This document shows, one piece after another, positions 1-8,970 of a stretch of 44,540 nucleotides of DNA. The stretch covers positions 1 through 44,540 of the forward strand of contig NZ_QPLJ01000028.1 of the NCBI RefSeq assembly GCF_003340555.1. The letters run 5' to 3'. The translations under genes and the position numbers were made by a program. Under the pieces are notes generated by a model. The model did not search any database and was not told the DNA's origin. It saw only the letters and a program-made list of their open reading frames with translations. Each line of letters begins with the position of its first letter. Positions within the stretch are counted from its first letter, which is position 1. Source of the stretch: Jannaschia formosa. GTDB taxonomy: Bacteria; Pseudomonadota; Alphaproteobacteria; Rhodobacterales; Rhodobacteraceae.

Positions 1-2
1 TG

Positions 3-74
3 GACGAGGGGACACAGATCGTGATCCTGTTGCCGCTGGTCGAGGACAGGGGGCGGGGCGGACCGCCTGCCTGA
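3..74 (+). CDS. C-terminal end of a probable sensor histidine kinase (partial)
   Basis: The window opens inside a reading frame that ends at TGA 72-74. The visible residues DEGTQIVILLPL resemble the last beta strand of a histidine-kinase ATPase domain, where a G-T-x-hydrophobic stretch leads into an 'LPL' ending. Only 23 codons are present, so the call rests on this short motif and the kinase could equally be any GHKL ATPase. Nothing can be said about its sensor or partner. The next gene is 700 bp away and is probably a separate unit. Confidence 0.4.
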   Translation, partial: DEGTQIVILLPLVEDRGRGGPPA

Positions 75-790
75 GGGACGTTGCCTCGTGGACTGTCAGC
101 ATCGTGGCCACCCAGTGATCGAATTTGTCTCACGCAGCGGAATGGGCGCGTTCCGGAGACGAACTTGAGCAATTCTTTTCGGAATCTCGCTCAAGCAGTA
201 GCCAGCAAATAAACTTGGCTTTCACGGCGTGGGAGCACGTGATGCGACTGCGAGAGCCACCCTGATCGACAGCGTCAGTTTGGTCTTGGAGCGGTCTCGT
301 GGCCGTGCACGGCCACGCGCCACTACGGCGTCGCCTCACTTTCGGTTCGGACCTTCGCTCGATGTTTCGCCCGCGTTCCCGGCGAATGGCCGGAGTCCGC
401 CGAATCTGCACGTCGATGTCTTCCACGCAACCGGCCCAAAGCGGACATCGTCCGTTTCGTTGTCTCTGCGATGCGGCGTAAGCCGATCGAATCTCGGCTC
501 CTTTCAACAGGTCTTCCGATGGGTCCGGAGCGGAAGAAACGTCCTGCTCGTGGCCCCGCTTCGATCCTCGACCGCGACCCGGACGATAGGACATGCGTCG
601 TGCACGGAAATGGAAGGGGCACCGTAAGGGCGGATCACCGGGTTGACGTAAGGGCGACCCTGTCGGTTAATGCGTGGCCGTTCCGCAGGATCGCGCAGTT
701 CCCGATGCCCAGCCCTTTGACGAAGGCGCGAAAAGGACCCTCGTTCTGTTCGGGACAATCTGGTGAGCGCAACGAGAGGTCCAAGGCGCC
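75..790. other. Gene-free stretch upstream of the regulator
   Basis: About 700 bp with no convincing gene. Several overlapping open frames exist on both strands, but their translations are Arg/Ser/Pro-rich shadows without a credible start site or domain. A 10-bp direct repeat, CGTAAGGGCG, occurs at 623-632 and 647-656. It could be a binding site for the downstream regulator but may be chance. Confidence 0.5.
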
Positions 791-2338
791 ATGGAGGACA
801 TCCGCTTCGGAAGCTTCGTTCTCGACCGCCGCAAGCGGCGGCTGCTACGGGGCTTCGAGGTCGTCCGGATCGGAGCGCGGGCCCTGGACGTGCTGGAGGT
901 GTTGGCCGTCCACCGCGACCGCGTCGTCGGCCGCGACGAGATCATGGAGACCGTCTGGCCCGACACGGTGGTCGGTGACAACAATCTCAACGTGCAGGTG
1001 GCGAACCTGCGCCGCCTGCTCGGGGCGGATGCGATCGTCACCGTGCCGGGCCGTGGGCTGGCTTTCGCGCTCGACGTCCTGCCGGAGGACCCGGAGCTCG
1101 CGCTGCCCGACCGGCCATCGGTCGTGGTGCTGCCCTTCGAGACGTTCGTGGGCCCCTCCGATCTCGACTGGCTGGCCGATGGCTTCGTCGAGGACATCAC
1201 CACCGAGCTGTCGCGCTTTCGCGACCTGTTCGTCGTCGCGCGCAACTCGGCCTTCGTCTACCGGCAGATGCCGCGCGACCTTCGCGCGGTCGCGCGGGAG
1301 CTGGGCGTGCGCTACGTTGTCGAGGGAAGCGTCCGGGCGCGGCCGGACCGCGTGCGCGTCACGGCGCAGCTGATCGACGCTACGCAGGGCGTGCATGTCT
1401 GGGCCGAGAGCTTCGACCACGACCTCGCCGACCATTTCGAAACGCAGGCGCGCGTGGCGCGGGCCATCGTCACAAGCCTCTCGCCGCAGATCGGCCGGGC
1501 CGAGGCGGAGCGCATCCGAGTGCTTGCCCCTAATGACCTGAACGCGCACGGGCTCGCACAGCGCGGCTGGGAGGTGATCTCCTCAGGCGAAATGGCCTAC
1601 GACCCCGGCCCGCGCGACCATGCCGAGGCCCTCGCGCGGGAGGCGCTTTTGCGCGACCCTGGCTCCGCCCTGGCCTGGCGCGTACTCGCCTGGGTCGCCT
1701 GGTGGAACGTCTACCACGCGACGGCCCCGAGCATTCCAGACACGCTCGCCGCGGGCATCGAGGCCGCGACGCGCGCGATCGAACTGGACAGGACCGACCA
1801 CTCGGCCCGGCGGCTGCGCGCGCAACTTCACTTCATGAACCAGGACGTCGCGGCCGGACTGCCCGAGATGCGGCAGGCGCACGAGATGAACCCGAACTGC
1901 GCCGTGACCCTGTGCTGGCTGGGCTTCTACGAGGCCATCGAGGGCGATCCGGGTCTCGGCGTGCCGCGCGTCCAGGCCGGGCTGAGGCGCAGCCCGCGCG
2001 ACCCAGCGCGGGGCTCGATGCTCTGCGCCCTTGGCTTCTCACAGTTCGCGGCGCGCGACTACGCGGCGACCTCCGAGGCGGCGGCGCGGGCGCTGTCGGA
2101 GGCGGCGCAGGGCGCCACGCCGCTGATCCTGGGGACCATCGGCCAGGTCGGGGAGGGGCGGCTCGGCGCGGCGGCCGCGACCTTCGCGAAGGTGCAGGCG
2201 ATGGCGCCCAAGCTGGTGGAGGCGCGGCTCGCCGGCCGCTGGCTCAGCGCGAATCCGGACTATCGGACCCGCGCGCACACGTTCTTCCGCGTCGCCGCCG
2301 GTCTGCTACCGCCGGAGGCCGCCGAGCCTCTGCGGTGA
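791..2338 (+). CDS. Winged-helix regulator with TolB-like and TPR domains
   Basis: A 515-residue protein in three parts. Residues 1-95 form an OmpR/CadC-type winged helix (RNALDVL-like core, 'VWPD', then a recognition helix followed by the 'GRGLAF' wing). Residues about 109-235 match the TolB-like/FlgO-like region seen in many proteins annotated as adenylate-cyclase-like (start SVVVLPF, later VHVWAESFD). Residues about 255-505 are Ala-rich helices of TPR type. No receiver domain or membrane segment is seen, so it is probably a soluble, ligand- or protein-sensing transcription factor. The start is the ATG at 791. Lack of any cyclase catalytic domain argues against a true adenylate cyclase despite that common name. 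It may control the plus-strand genes that follow, which is inference from position. Confidence 0.85.
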   Translation: MEDIRFGSFVLDRRKRRLLRGFEVVRIGARALDVLEVLAVHRDRVVGRDEIMETVWPDTVVGDNNLNVQVANLRRLLGADAIVTVPGRGLAFALDVLPEDPELALPDRPSVVVLPFETFVGPSDLDWLADGFVEDITTELSRFRDLFVVARNSAFVYRQMPRDLRAVARELGVRYVVEGSVRARPDRVRVTAQLIDATQGVHVWAESFDHDLADHFETQARVARAIVTSLSPQIGRAEAERIRVLAPNDLNAHGLAQRGWEVISSGEMAYDPGPRDHAEALAREALLRDPGSALAWRVLAWVAWWNVYHATAPSIPDTLAAGIEAATRAIELDRTDHSARRLRAQLHFMNQDVAAGLPEMRQAHEMNPNCAVTLCWLGFYEAIEGDPGLGVPRVQAGLRRSPRDPARGSMLCALGFSQFAARDYAATSEAAARALSEAAQGATPLILGTIGQVGEGRLGAAAATFAKVQAMAPKLVEARLAGRWLSANPDYRTRAHTFFRVAAGLLPPEAAEPLR

Positions 2339-2441
2339 CGAAGCGACGATCGTTTAGAACTTTTTATCTCGTCTGGTAGTCCCACGGGCCGACGGCCTCC
2401 TACGCTCCCGTTTGTCGAAACGAGTGATTGGAACACCACGG

Positions 2442-2520
2442 ATGTCCTTGAAGGTCATCGAAACCGGGCTGAGCCGGACGGGCACCATGTCGGCCCGGAT
2501 AGTCCTGGGCCGTCCCTGCC
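2442..2520 (+). pseudogene. Remnant of the 5' end of a sulfotransferase-like gene
   Basis: The frame beginning ATG 2442 reads MSLKVIETGLSRTGTMS, closely similar to the first 17 residues of the intact sulfotransferase-like protein at 3132 (MALKIIGSGFGRTGTMS). Similarity continues weakly for a few more codons and a shifted 'RPCRNW' may correspond to 'GPCHHM'. The rest of the gene is absent. The remnant runs in frame into the next gene, so an open frame from TTG 2412 exists, but the downstream gene has its own start and ribosome-binding site. It looks like a decayed tandem duplicate. Confidence 0.6.
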
Positions 2521-2561
2521 GCAACTGGGAAGACGGATGCAAACCTGTTGGGAGGAAGACG

Positions 2562-3008
2562 ATGAAACCGAAAGGCGGGACGCTCGCCTTGGCCTCCATG
2601 CTCGCGCTCGGCGTTCCCGCAGCATCGGCGCAAACTTTCGCTGACGACCCGCGCCCCGCGGAAGATCGGTGGGAGGCGCTCTGGCAGGCCAAGGACGCGG
2701 AAGCGCTCGCGGCGCTCTATGCGACGGATGCCATGCGCCTGCCGCCGCATGGCTCCCGCACCGTCGGCCCCGAAGCGATCGAGGCGGTGTTCGAGGAGGA
2801 GTTCGCCGCGGGGCTCGAGAACCTGCAACTGGAGGCCACCGAGATCGGCCATGACGGCAATCTTGGTCGGGCGGTCGGCGATCAGAGTGTCGAGTTTCCC
2901 GTCGAGGGCGAGATGATGACCGGAACCGGCACCTCTGTCGTCCACCATCGGAAGGAAGAGGACGGCGTGTGGCGCATCGTGATTGGCACGTGGAACGACG
3001 CGCCGTGA
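2562..3008 (+). CDS. Secreted SnoaL/DUF4440-like (NTF2-fold) protein
   Basis: 148 residues. The ATG at 2562 is chosen because GGAGG lies at 2551-2555 and the protein then begins with a signal peptide (MKPKGG, hydrophobic core, A-S-A-Q cleavage motif near residue 24). The mature part has the usual order of a SgcJ/DUF4440 NTF2-like domain: a helix with 'RWEALWQAKDAEALAALYA', then 'DAMRLPPHG', and a C-terminal sheet ending 'WRIVIGTWN'. Such domains are small cone-shaped barrels that bind or turn over small molecules, and the substrate cannot be told. It is probably periplasmic. A longer frame starting at TTG 2412 would include the sulfotransferase remnant and would bury the signal peptide, so it is rejected. 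Confidence 0.75.
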   Translation: MKPKGGTLALASMLALGVPAASAQTFADDPRPAEDRWEALWQAKDAEALAALYATDAMRLPPHGSRTVGPEAIEAVFEEEFAAGLENLQLEATEIGHDGNLGRAVGDQSVEFPVEGEMMTGTGTSVVHHRKEEDGVWRIVIGTWNDAP

Positions 3009-3131
3009 CTGCGCGGGCCGCGGACCGAACGGGCGAAATCTTTGCTCTGCCGACTGGCATCCATTCGCCGGAGCCTGGGCTCGTGGCGCGTCCTCGGGTC
3101 CGCCAACCTCAAATCGGAAGGGGCTGCCGCG

Positions 3132-3767
3132 ATGGCGCTGAAGATCATAGGCTCCGGCTTCGGCCGAACAGGAACGATGTCGACGAAGATGGCGCTGGAG
3201 CAGCTAGGGTTCGGCCCCTGCCATCACATGGTCGAGGTGATGGGCGACCCCGAACAGCTTCCATTCTGGAAGGCGCATGTCGCGGGCGATCCCGTCGACT
3301 GGCACGCCGCCTTCGCGAAGTTCGACGCGCAGGTCGACTTCCCCGGAGCGGCGGTCTGGCCGCAACTGGTCGCCACCTTTCCGGACGCAAAGGTGGTCCA
3401 TACCGAGCGGCCGGAAGAGGAGTGGTGGGCCAGCTACTCCAAGACCATCGGCAAGTTCTGGCAGCATTACGACACGCTTCCGCTCCCGCCGGACATGATC
3501 GACCTTTTTGGGACGATGGACGAATTGCTCGCCCACGGCGTGTTCGCGGGAGGCGATCGCGAGACCTGCATCGCGGCATACCGACGCAACAACGAGATGG
3601 TCCGGGAGACGGTGCCGGCAGACAAGTTGCTCGTCTTCACGCCCTCGGATGGGTGGGGGCCGCTCTGCGGGTTTCTCGGCGTCTCCGTCCCGGCCGGTCC
3701 CTTCCCGCGCAGCAACGCCCGCGACGAGTTCTGGGCGCTCTTCGGCGGCGAGCCCGAAGTCGCCTGA
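3132..3767 (+). CDS. Sulfotransferase-family protein
   Basis: 211 residues starting at ATG 3132 behind GGAAGGGG. The N-terminus GSGFGRTGTMS (residues 7-17) is the 5'-phosphosulfate-binding P-loop of the sulfotransferase-like fold. The second signature, R93-P-x5-W-x-S101 in 'HTERPEEEWWASYS', matches the 3'-phosphate-binding strand and helix. This family ('sulfotransferase family protein', common in proteobacteria and fungi) has few characterised members, so PAPS-dependent sulfonation is expected from the motifs but the acceptor is unknown. No signal peptide: cytoplasmic. A decayed paralogue of its 5' end lies 690 bp upstream. Confidence 0.85.
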   Translation: MALKIIGSGFGRTGTMSTKMALEQLGFGPCHHMVEVMGDPEQLPFWKAHVAGDPVDWHAAFAKFDAQVDFPGAAVWPQLVATFPDAKVVHTERPEEEWWASYSKTIGKFWQHYDTLPLPPDMIDLFGTMDELLAHGVFAGGDRETCIAAYRRNNEMVRETVPADKLLVFTPSDGWGPLCGFLGVSVPAGPFPRSNARDEFWALFGGEPEVA

Positions 3768-3856
3768 AGGCCAATCCGACGAATTTACGCGCCGTCCGAC
3801 CAACCTGAAACAGTCAAGCAGCTTGCGCCGATCCCGCGCCTATCAAGAGGTTATCC

Positions 3857-5356
3857 ATGACCAACTCCGTCTCCGTCCGCCCGCTCGCTGTCGGCCTGTT
3901 CGCCGCCGCCTCACTGGGCGTGCCGCCTGTTGCGGCCCAGATGTCCGACATGGGTGTCGTCGCGTTCGAAACCTCCTGCACCTCCGAGGCGCAGGCGGCG
4001 TTCGACGAGGCCATCACCCTCTTGCACCACATGATGTACGTCCAGGCAGAGGCAGCGTTCGGCCGCGCGGCCGCCGCGGACTCCGGTTGCGCAATGGCGC
4101 AGTGGGGGATCGGCATGGCGAACTTCCACCCGCTCTGGGCCGGGCAACCCTCGGCGGAGGGCGCCGCGCGCGGGCGGGCGGCGATGGAGCGGGCCGTTGC
4201 GCTCGCGCCTGGCTCCGACCGCGAGGCCGCCTGGCTCGATGCGGTGCAGGCGTTCTACGGCGCCGCGGATGACGGCTATGGCGCGCAGCTCGTGGCCTGG
4301 GCCGAGGCGCAGGAAAAGGTGTTGGAGCAATTCCCGAACGATGTCGACGCCGGCGCCTTCACCGCCCTCGCCCGACTGGCCACGGCGCCGCGCGATCCGG
4401 ATTTCGTCCTGCAACGGGAGGTCGGCGCCATGCTGGAGGACCTTAACGAACGCGCGCCAGAGCATCCTGGCGTCTTCCATTACGCGATCCACGCCTACGA
4501 CCACGGGCCGCTGGCCGAGAAGGGACTGCCCTTCGCGCGCGGCTACAGCGCGATGGCGCCCGAGGTGCCCCATGCCCTGCACATGCAGTCGCACATCTTC
4601 ACGCGCCTCGGCTTCTGGGACGAGTCCGCGGAATTCAACATTCGCTCCGCCAGGGCGGCCCTGATCGGGGATTCGGACGACGCGACGTCGGCCCACTACG
4701 CCCATGCCGTGGACTACGCCGTCTACGCCCTGTTGCAGCGGGGCGACATGGACGGCGCCGCGGCGCTAGTCGCCGAAATGCTGGGGCTGGAGCGCCACCA
4801 ACAGCATTTCGGTGCCGCCTACGCGCTGTCGGCCGCGCCCGCCCGCGTCGCGATGGAGCAGGGCGACTGGGCGGCCGCAGCGGCGCTGTCCGAGACGCCG
4901 CATGACAGCATCGACTGGACGCTCTTTCCGCAGACCCGCGCCAACATCTTGCTGGCCCGCGGCATCGGCGCCGCCCGGACCGGAGACGCGGTCGCCGCGC
5001 GCGAGGCGGAAGCCGCCCTAGCGGCGCTGCACGACGACCTCGTGGAGCGCGGCGGCGGCTACTGGGCCGAGCTCGCGGATGCGCAGCGCGGAAGCGTCGC
5101 GGCCTGGGCCGCCTTCGCGGAAGGCGACGCCGAGGCGGCGGTGGCGCAGATGCAGGCGGCCGCAGAGATCGAGGATCGGATCGGAAAGTCCGCCGTCACC
5201 CCCGGCCACGTCGTGCCCGCCCGCGAGTTGCTGGGCGACATGCTGACCGAACTGGGCCGCGAGGCCGAAGCCCGCGAGGCCTATGAGGCCACGCTCGCCC
5301 TGTCCCCCGATCGCCGCCGCAGCAGCTTGGCGCTGTCCGGGCTGAAGGAAGGCTGA
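3857..5356 (+). CDS. Secreted tetratricopeptide-repeat protein
   Basis: 499 residues. A signal peptide covers residues 1-28 (hydrophobic run then P-V-A-A-Q). The rest is almost entirely helical with TPR-like 34-residue periodicity: 'AFDEAITLLHHMMYVQAEAAF' type helices and a small residue at the canonical positions. His-rich patches occur (YAIHAYDHGP, HALHMQSHIFTRLG), as in a group of periplasmic TPR proteins with conserved His/Asp whose role is unknown. AGAGG precedes the start. It shares a TPR architecture with the regulator at 791 but no obvious sequence. Partner and function cannot be assigned. Confidence 0.8.
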   Translation: MTNSVSVRPLAVGLFAAASLGVPPVAAQMSDMGVVAFETSCTSEAQAAFDEAITLLHHMMYVQAEAAFGRAAAADSGCAMAQWGIGMANFHPLWAGQPSAEGAARGRAAMERAVALAPGSDREAAWLDAVQAFYGAADDGYGAQLVAWAEAQEKVLEQFPNDVDAGAFTALARLATAPRDPDFVLQREVGAMLEDLNERAPEHPGVFHYAIHAYDHGPLAEKGLPFARGYSAMAPEVPHALHMQSHIFTRLGFWDESAEFNIRSARAALIGDSDDATSAHYAHAVDYAVYALLQRGDMDGAAALVAEMLGLERHQQHFGAAYALSAAPARVAMEQGDWAAAAALSETPHDSIDWTLFPQTRANILLARGIGAARTGDAVAAREAEAALAALHDDLVERGGGYWAELADAQRGSVAAWAAFAEGDAEAAVAQMQAAAEIEDRIGKSAVTPGHVVPARELLGDMLTELGREAEAREAYEATLALSPDRRRSSLALSGLKEG

Positions 5357-5357
5357 C

Positions 5358-5400
5358 GCCCGCACCGGGGCCCACCGCGGGGGAGGGCCTCGGTGCGGGC
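5358..5400 (+). terminator. Hairpin after the TPR gene
   Basis: The arms GCCCGCACCG (5358-5367) and CGGTGCGGGC (5391-5400) pair perfectly, one base after the TGA, and inner bases GGGCCC/GGGCCT extend the stem. There is no T-tract, so it may be a non-canonical terminator or an mRNA-stabilising 3' hairpin. Confidence 0.5.
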
Positions 5401-5704
5401 ACGAGGATCAAGATCGAGACCGGAGCATCACCATCACGACGACGATGAAGAAAGAAACTCCGACTATCGATGGCCGCCTCCGGGGCGCGCGCGCCCGGGA
5501 CTGGCCGCGCGGACCGACGCGATGACAGCCTTCCTGACGCCCTATCTGAAGCGGGACCGAGGCATCTCTTTCGGCGCCTCCGCCCGATATCCGGTCGCCA
5601 CGGTCTGATCGGGCCCGGGTTCGAGGCTGCGGCGCGAAGGCCCCTCAACAAGCGGCGAAGGCCGCCACCATGCTCTCGCGCAACACCAGTAGGAGGAGAC
5701 GGAT

Positions 5705-6187
5705 ATGACACCCATCGCACAGGCCCTGGCCGTCGGTGTGCTCGCCCTCGGCACGGCGGGCGGCGCCGTCAGCGTCATGAGCCGCGACATCCCCGACCTC
5801 GCCGTCCCCGACGGGCCTTGGGAGGCGAGCGCGGCGCTGGACGGTAAGATCTTCCACACGATCGACCGCATCACCGGCAGCGACGAGATCCTGCGCGACG
5901 AGCTGCATTTCGTGGGCGGGCGCTTCCAGTCGTTGATGTGCCAGGAATACTGCGATTTCGGCTGGTCCGAATACAGCATCAAGGAGGTCGACGGCACACT
6001 GCACGTCACCGCGACCACCCGCTGCCCCGACGCCCCCCATACCGTGGTCTGGTATGGCACGGTCACGGGTGACGACATCCGCTTCGAAGCAACCTGGACG
6101 ACCCGGCGCTGGTACTGGACCTATCAGATCGAGGTGACGGGCTCGGGCTCGACCACGCCCGCGCCGGAAGCCGGCGCCGACACATGA
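5705..6187 (+). CDS. Hypothetical exported protein
   Basis: 160 residues, start chosen by AGGAGGAG immediately upstream. A short hydrophobic N-terminus (residues 5-24) looks like a signal peptide or anchor. The remainder is polar and beta-rich, with three cysteines in 'MCQEYCDF' and 'TRCPDAP' that could form a disulfide plus one. The C-terminus is Ser/Thr/Pro-rich. No family is recognised. It overlaps the next gene by 4 bp (ATGA 6184-6187), so the two are translationally coupled and probably work in the envelope together. Confidence 0.7.
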   Translation: MTPIAQALAVGVLALGTAGGAVSVMSRDIPDLAVPDGPWEASAALDGKIFHTIDRITGSDEILRDELHFVGGRFQSLMCQEYCDFGWSEYSIKEVDGTLHVTATTRCPDAPHTVVWYGTVTGDDIRFEATWTTRRWYWTYQIEVTGSGSTTPAPEAGADT

Positions 6188-6840
6188 CCGTCTCTCCGGC
6201 CCGCCTGCCGTCGCTCCGCGTCGCGCTGCGGCTCGTGGCGCTGGTGGCGCTGGTACTGGCGGCAACCTGGGGCGCGCATCTGGTGCGCGACGCGCTCGAC
6301 CTGCGGATCATGCCCGGCAACGAGCAGAGCGTGCACCGCGCCATCATGCTTGGCGCGCTCGCCTATGTCGGGCTGCTGGCGATGCCCTTCGTGCCCGGCG
6401 CGGAGATCGGGCTAGCCATGCTGGCGGCCTTTGGCGCCGCGATCGCGCCTCTGGTCTACGGGGCGACGGTCCTGGCGATGATGCTGTCCTATGGCCTCGG
6501 CTGCGCGCTGCCGCCCGCGGCGCTGGCCCGACTGCTCGCGCTGCTGCGCCTGCGCCTCGCGAGCGATCTGGCCATGCGCGCCGCGTCCCTTCCGCGCGAG
6601 GAGCGGCTCGCCCTGCTGCTCGACGGCGCGCCGCCTGGCATCGCCGCGCTACTTCTGCGCCGCCGCTACGTCGCGCTCGGCCTGGCGATCAACGTCCCGG
6701 GGAACGGGCTGATCGGCGGCGGCGGCGGGATCATGATGATGGCCGGCCTGAGCGGCCTCTTCGCGCCTGTGACGACCCTGCTCACGGTCACGCTCGCCGT
6801 GTCGCCCGTGCCCGTGGCGATCATGCTCTTCGGGATCTGA
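6184..6840 (+). CDS. Polytopic inner-membrane protein (VTT/DedA-like features)
   Basis: 218 residues with about five hydrophobic segments. Two re-entrant-like Gly/Pro motifs, 'MPFVPGAEIG' and 'NVPGNGLIGGGGG', resemble the paired motifs of VTT/DedA-type (SNARE-associated) membrane proteins, though the spacing is unusual and the protein may be a separate family. It starts inside the stop of the preceding exported-protein gene. The role is unknown; lipid or small-molecule transport is the usual suggestion for VTT proteins. Confidence 0.65.
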   Translation: MTVSPARLPSLRVALRLVALVALVLAATWGAHLVRDALDLRIMPGNEQSVHRAIMLGALAYVGLLAMPFVPGAEIGLAMLAAFGAAIAPLVYGATVLAMMLSYGLGCALPPAALARLLALLRLRLASDLAMRAASLPREERLALLLDGAPPGIAALLLRRRYVALGLAINVPGNGLIGGGGGIMMMAGLSGLFAPVTTLLTVTLAVSPVPVAIMLFGI

Positions 6841-7537
6841 CCGGACCGGTTTTTCACTCCACGCTTATGGAGATGCCGCACCTGCGGCGAACGACCGCTT
6901 TCCGCTCTCCTTGCCGAATGCTGCGCTTGCGAAGCCAGCAAACCGGCCATTGCGGCGAACGGCAGGAAGGTCCGCATAGCCGCCCTTGCACCTGCGTCCG
7001 AGCAAACCGCGGTCGAGAGGCAGCTTGGGAACCTTGTGTCAGGTGGGGAATGCTAGATCCCTTCAGAACGGCCTAGTCCCACGTCAAGGCGGTCGCGAAT
7101 CAGCGTGCTTCCTCCCGCCAAACTGCCATTTGGCAGGCTTCGTCTCACGCCAGAAACGCAGGTTGCGGAAAACTCGTCTCCGAGCGGGGCATGGCCCTTG
7201 CAGGGTTGGCAAGAGGATCATCGAGGGGCCGTGCGAGAAAGAAAGTAACGCGTATAATCAGTATTTTGGGCGGCTTGAGGCCGAGATTTTTCTTCAGCCG
7301 ACTGTCCGAGCAGACCGCCGCCAATTTCTTCGTTGCTCCACAAATGCTTGCCGGTTGGTTCGCCTCGCCGCGCGGTGCTTTTCCCCCGTACGCGCTCCGC
7401 TACCGGCGTTGACAGGGCGCCCTCGCCCGGGCCAGCCCGGTCGCGAGGGTCCGGAACCTCCCATGATGAACCAGATGTCGGCCCGCCGGCATCATCGGGC
7501 GCGGCGCAATGTCCGCCCGCGCAAGGGAACCTGGGAG
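6841..7537. other. Gene-free stretch before the phosphoesterase cassette
   Basis: About 700 bp. A plus-strand frame is open from 6986 but its first 180 codons are Arg-rich, low in typical coding bias, and carry no ribosome-binding site at 6986. Only its 3' part, from 7538, looks like a real gene. The stretch presumably holds the promoter of the cassette, but I see no unambiguous -35/-10 pair. Confidence 0.5.
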
Positions 7538-8083
7538 ATGCCGACAACTAGTCTGACCCTACCGGAGGGGCTCTCGACCCTTCTCGACGCGTACGACACC
7601 GTCCTGGCAGGGGGGCCGAGCGACGACGAACGCCGGGCCGCGCCACGCCTCGACGATTGGATTGCCAGAATGGGCACGGTCTGGCCCGTTCTGTATGGCA
7701 TCCCTACCGGGCATCCCCGGTTGACTCGCCGGATGCATACCTCGCCGCTCCTGTACATCGATATCGACCGAGGCGTCGCGCGATGCCTGTCCCGCTGGTA
7801 CGTACTCGGATCGTCCGGCCGCATCGCGGTCACAAAGAAGCCCGCTGACGCGACGTCGGAGTTCGAGGCCGCCTTCATCGCGTTGCTGCGCGAGCATGAG
7901 GAAGACATCGACAGGACAAACCAGTCGGTCGCCGCTGCGATCAAGACCAGTCCAAGGCGGTTGCTGCTGAGGTTTGGAGCCGAGATCGAGGCTTCGGTAG
8001 CGGACCGACTTCGGACCCTTGTCGCCTGCTGGCCCGATTGCCCCCGCTGCGTCCTGCGGCCGGACGACGCCGGGACATCGTGA
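7538..8083 (+). CDS. Hypothetical protein, DUF6634-like; first gene of the cassette
   Basis: 181 residues from ATG 7538, which has AGGGAA eight bases upstream. ATGs at 7463/7466 in the same frame give a basic extension and are less likely. The core 'GIPTGHPRLTRRMHTSPLLYID' followed by 'ARCLSRWYVLG' resembles small alphaproteobacterial proteins classed as DUF6634, recalled from memory and not searched. No catalytic motif, signal peptide or membrane segment is visible. Its TGA shares one base with the next ATG (TGATG at 8081-8085), so it is coupled to the following gene. Confidence 0.65.
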   Translation: MPTTSLTLPEGLSTLLDAYDTVLAGGPSDDERRAAPRLDDWIARMGTVWPVLYGIPTGHPRLTRRMHTSPLLYIDIDRGVARCLSRWYVLGSSGRIAVTKKPADATSEFEAAFIALLREHEEDIDRTNQSVAAAIKTSPRRLLLRFGAEIEASVADRLRTLVACWPDCPRCVLRPDDAGTS

Positions 8084-8970
8084 TGGACGCCTACGCCACC
8101 TCCGTCTCGCACGACGCCGTCCCCGACTTCTCGGGCGCCCAGGACATGAACGCGCTGATCGTGATCGTGCACGATTGGGCTGCGCTCACCGAGCAGGATC
8201 GACGGGCCGGCATCCCGAGGCTGGCGCGAACCTACTTCGTCGGCATGCCCACGCTGCCGGGCGTGTCGATCCCGCTTGCGCTGACGTTCGCGCAACCGGA
8301 GGTTTCCGTAGTTCTTGGTGGGAGAACTTTCGAGGTCGGCCTTCGCCCTCGACTGAGCTGGCCGGGGGCGACGCAGGGCGCGATCCAGCTCTTCCACCAT
8401 GATGACTGGCCTGGTTGCTACGGCAGCGCCAACGTCAATCCCCAGTTCTGGAACGGCCGTCCCGCGCCACTCGCCGCGGTGGTCACACGCGCGCGGCTTC
8501 TGCCGCATCTGCCCATTCGTTTGCCCGAGCTGCCGGAGGACCGGACGAGGGCGTTCTGCGGCGTGTGCCACGCCCGGACCGATACGCGCTTCGCGTTCGG
8601 TCATGGCCGTTGGAATGGGTCGGCGTTCGTGCGGGCGGGTACGGACGAGCTCATCACGACCGTCGACGATCAGGCCTGGATCAGGCGGCTGGACGTCGGC
8701 CCGGTCTGCCAGGAATGCATCGATGCGGTGCTGCCGTCCGGGGACCCGCGGCCGGGCGTTCCCGAAGGCCATGTCTACGTTCCGGAGCGCAATCGAGCGA
8801 TGCTCCCAAACGAGGCACCGAAGCCAACCAAGTTCACATGGCCGGACGACCCCGACCCGCTCCTGCGCGGCCCGGCGTGGTACGGCGGGCAGGCGTTCGA
8901 GTGGCGGCACCTGGAACGGGAGCCGGACATCCTGGCGCGGCTGGACCGTCTCGAGGGGCGGGACCAATGA
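8083..8970 (+). CDS. Unknown cytoplasmic protein with Cys pairs
   Basis: 295 residues. The ATG at 8083 is chosen because it overlaps the previous stop by one base. The N-terminal half is acidic/aromatic with no known motif. The middle contains 'CGVCHARTD' and about 50 residues later 'CQEC', a CxxC...CxxC arrangement that could bind one zinc as a treble-clef-like or ribbon fold. The C-terminus has repeated W/P ('KFTWPDDPDPLLRGPAW'). No signal peptide. I do not recognise the family. It overlaps the phosphoesterase gene by 4 bp, so a role linked to that enzyme is plausible. Confidence 0.65.
   Translation: MDAYATSVSHDAVPDFSGAQDMNALIVIVHDWAALTEQDRRAGIPRLARTYFVGMPTLPGVSIPLALTFAQPEVSVVLGGRTFEVGLRPRLSWPGATQGAIQLFHHDDWPGCYGSANVNPQFWNGRPAPLAAVVTRARLLPHLPIRLPELPEDRTRAFCGVCHARTDTRFAFGHGRWNGSAFVRAGTDELITTVDDQAWIRRLDVGPVCQECIDAVLPSGDPRPGVPEGHVYVPERNRAMLPNEAPKPTKFTWPDDPDPLLRGPAWYGGQAFEWRHLEREPDILARLDRLEGRDQ

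Noticed and set aside
471-1373. Plus-strand 300-codon frame overlapping the winged-helix regulator
   Set aside because: Arg/Ser-rich shadow of the real regulator frame with no domain; the gene at 791 has clear family motifs.
5401-5608. Small frame with an HHHHDDDEE stretch
   Set aside because: Lies between genes, has no start signal, and the His/Asp run is a product of a CATCACGACGAC-type local sequence; not supported as a gene.
6986-7537. N-terminal extension of the first cassette gene
   Set aside because: No ribosome-binding site at 6986 and the residues lack coding character until the ATG at 7538.
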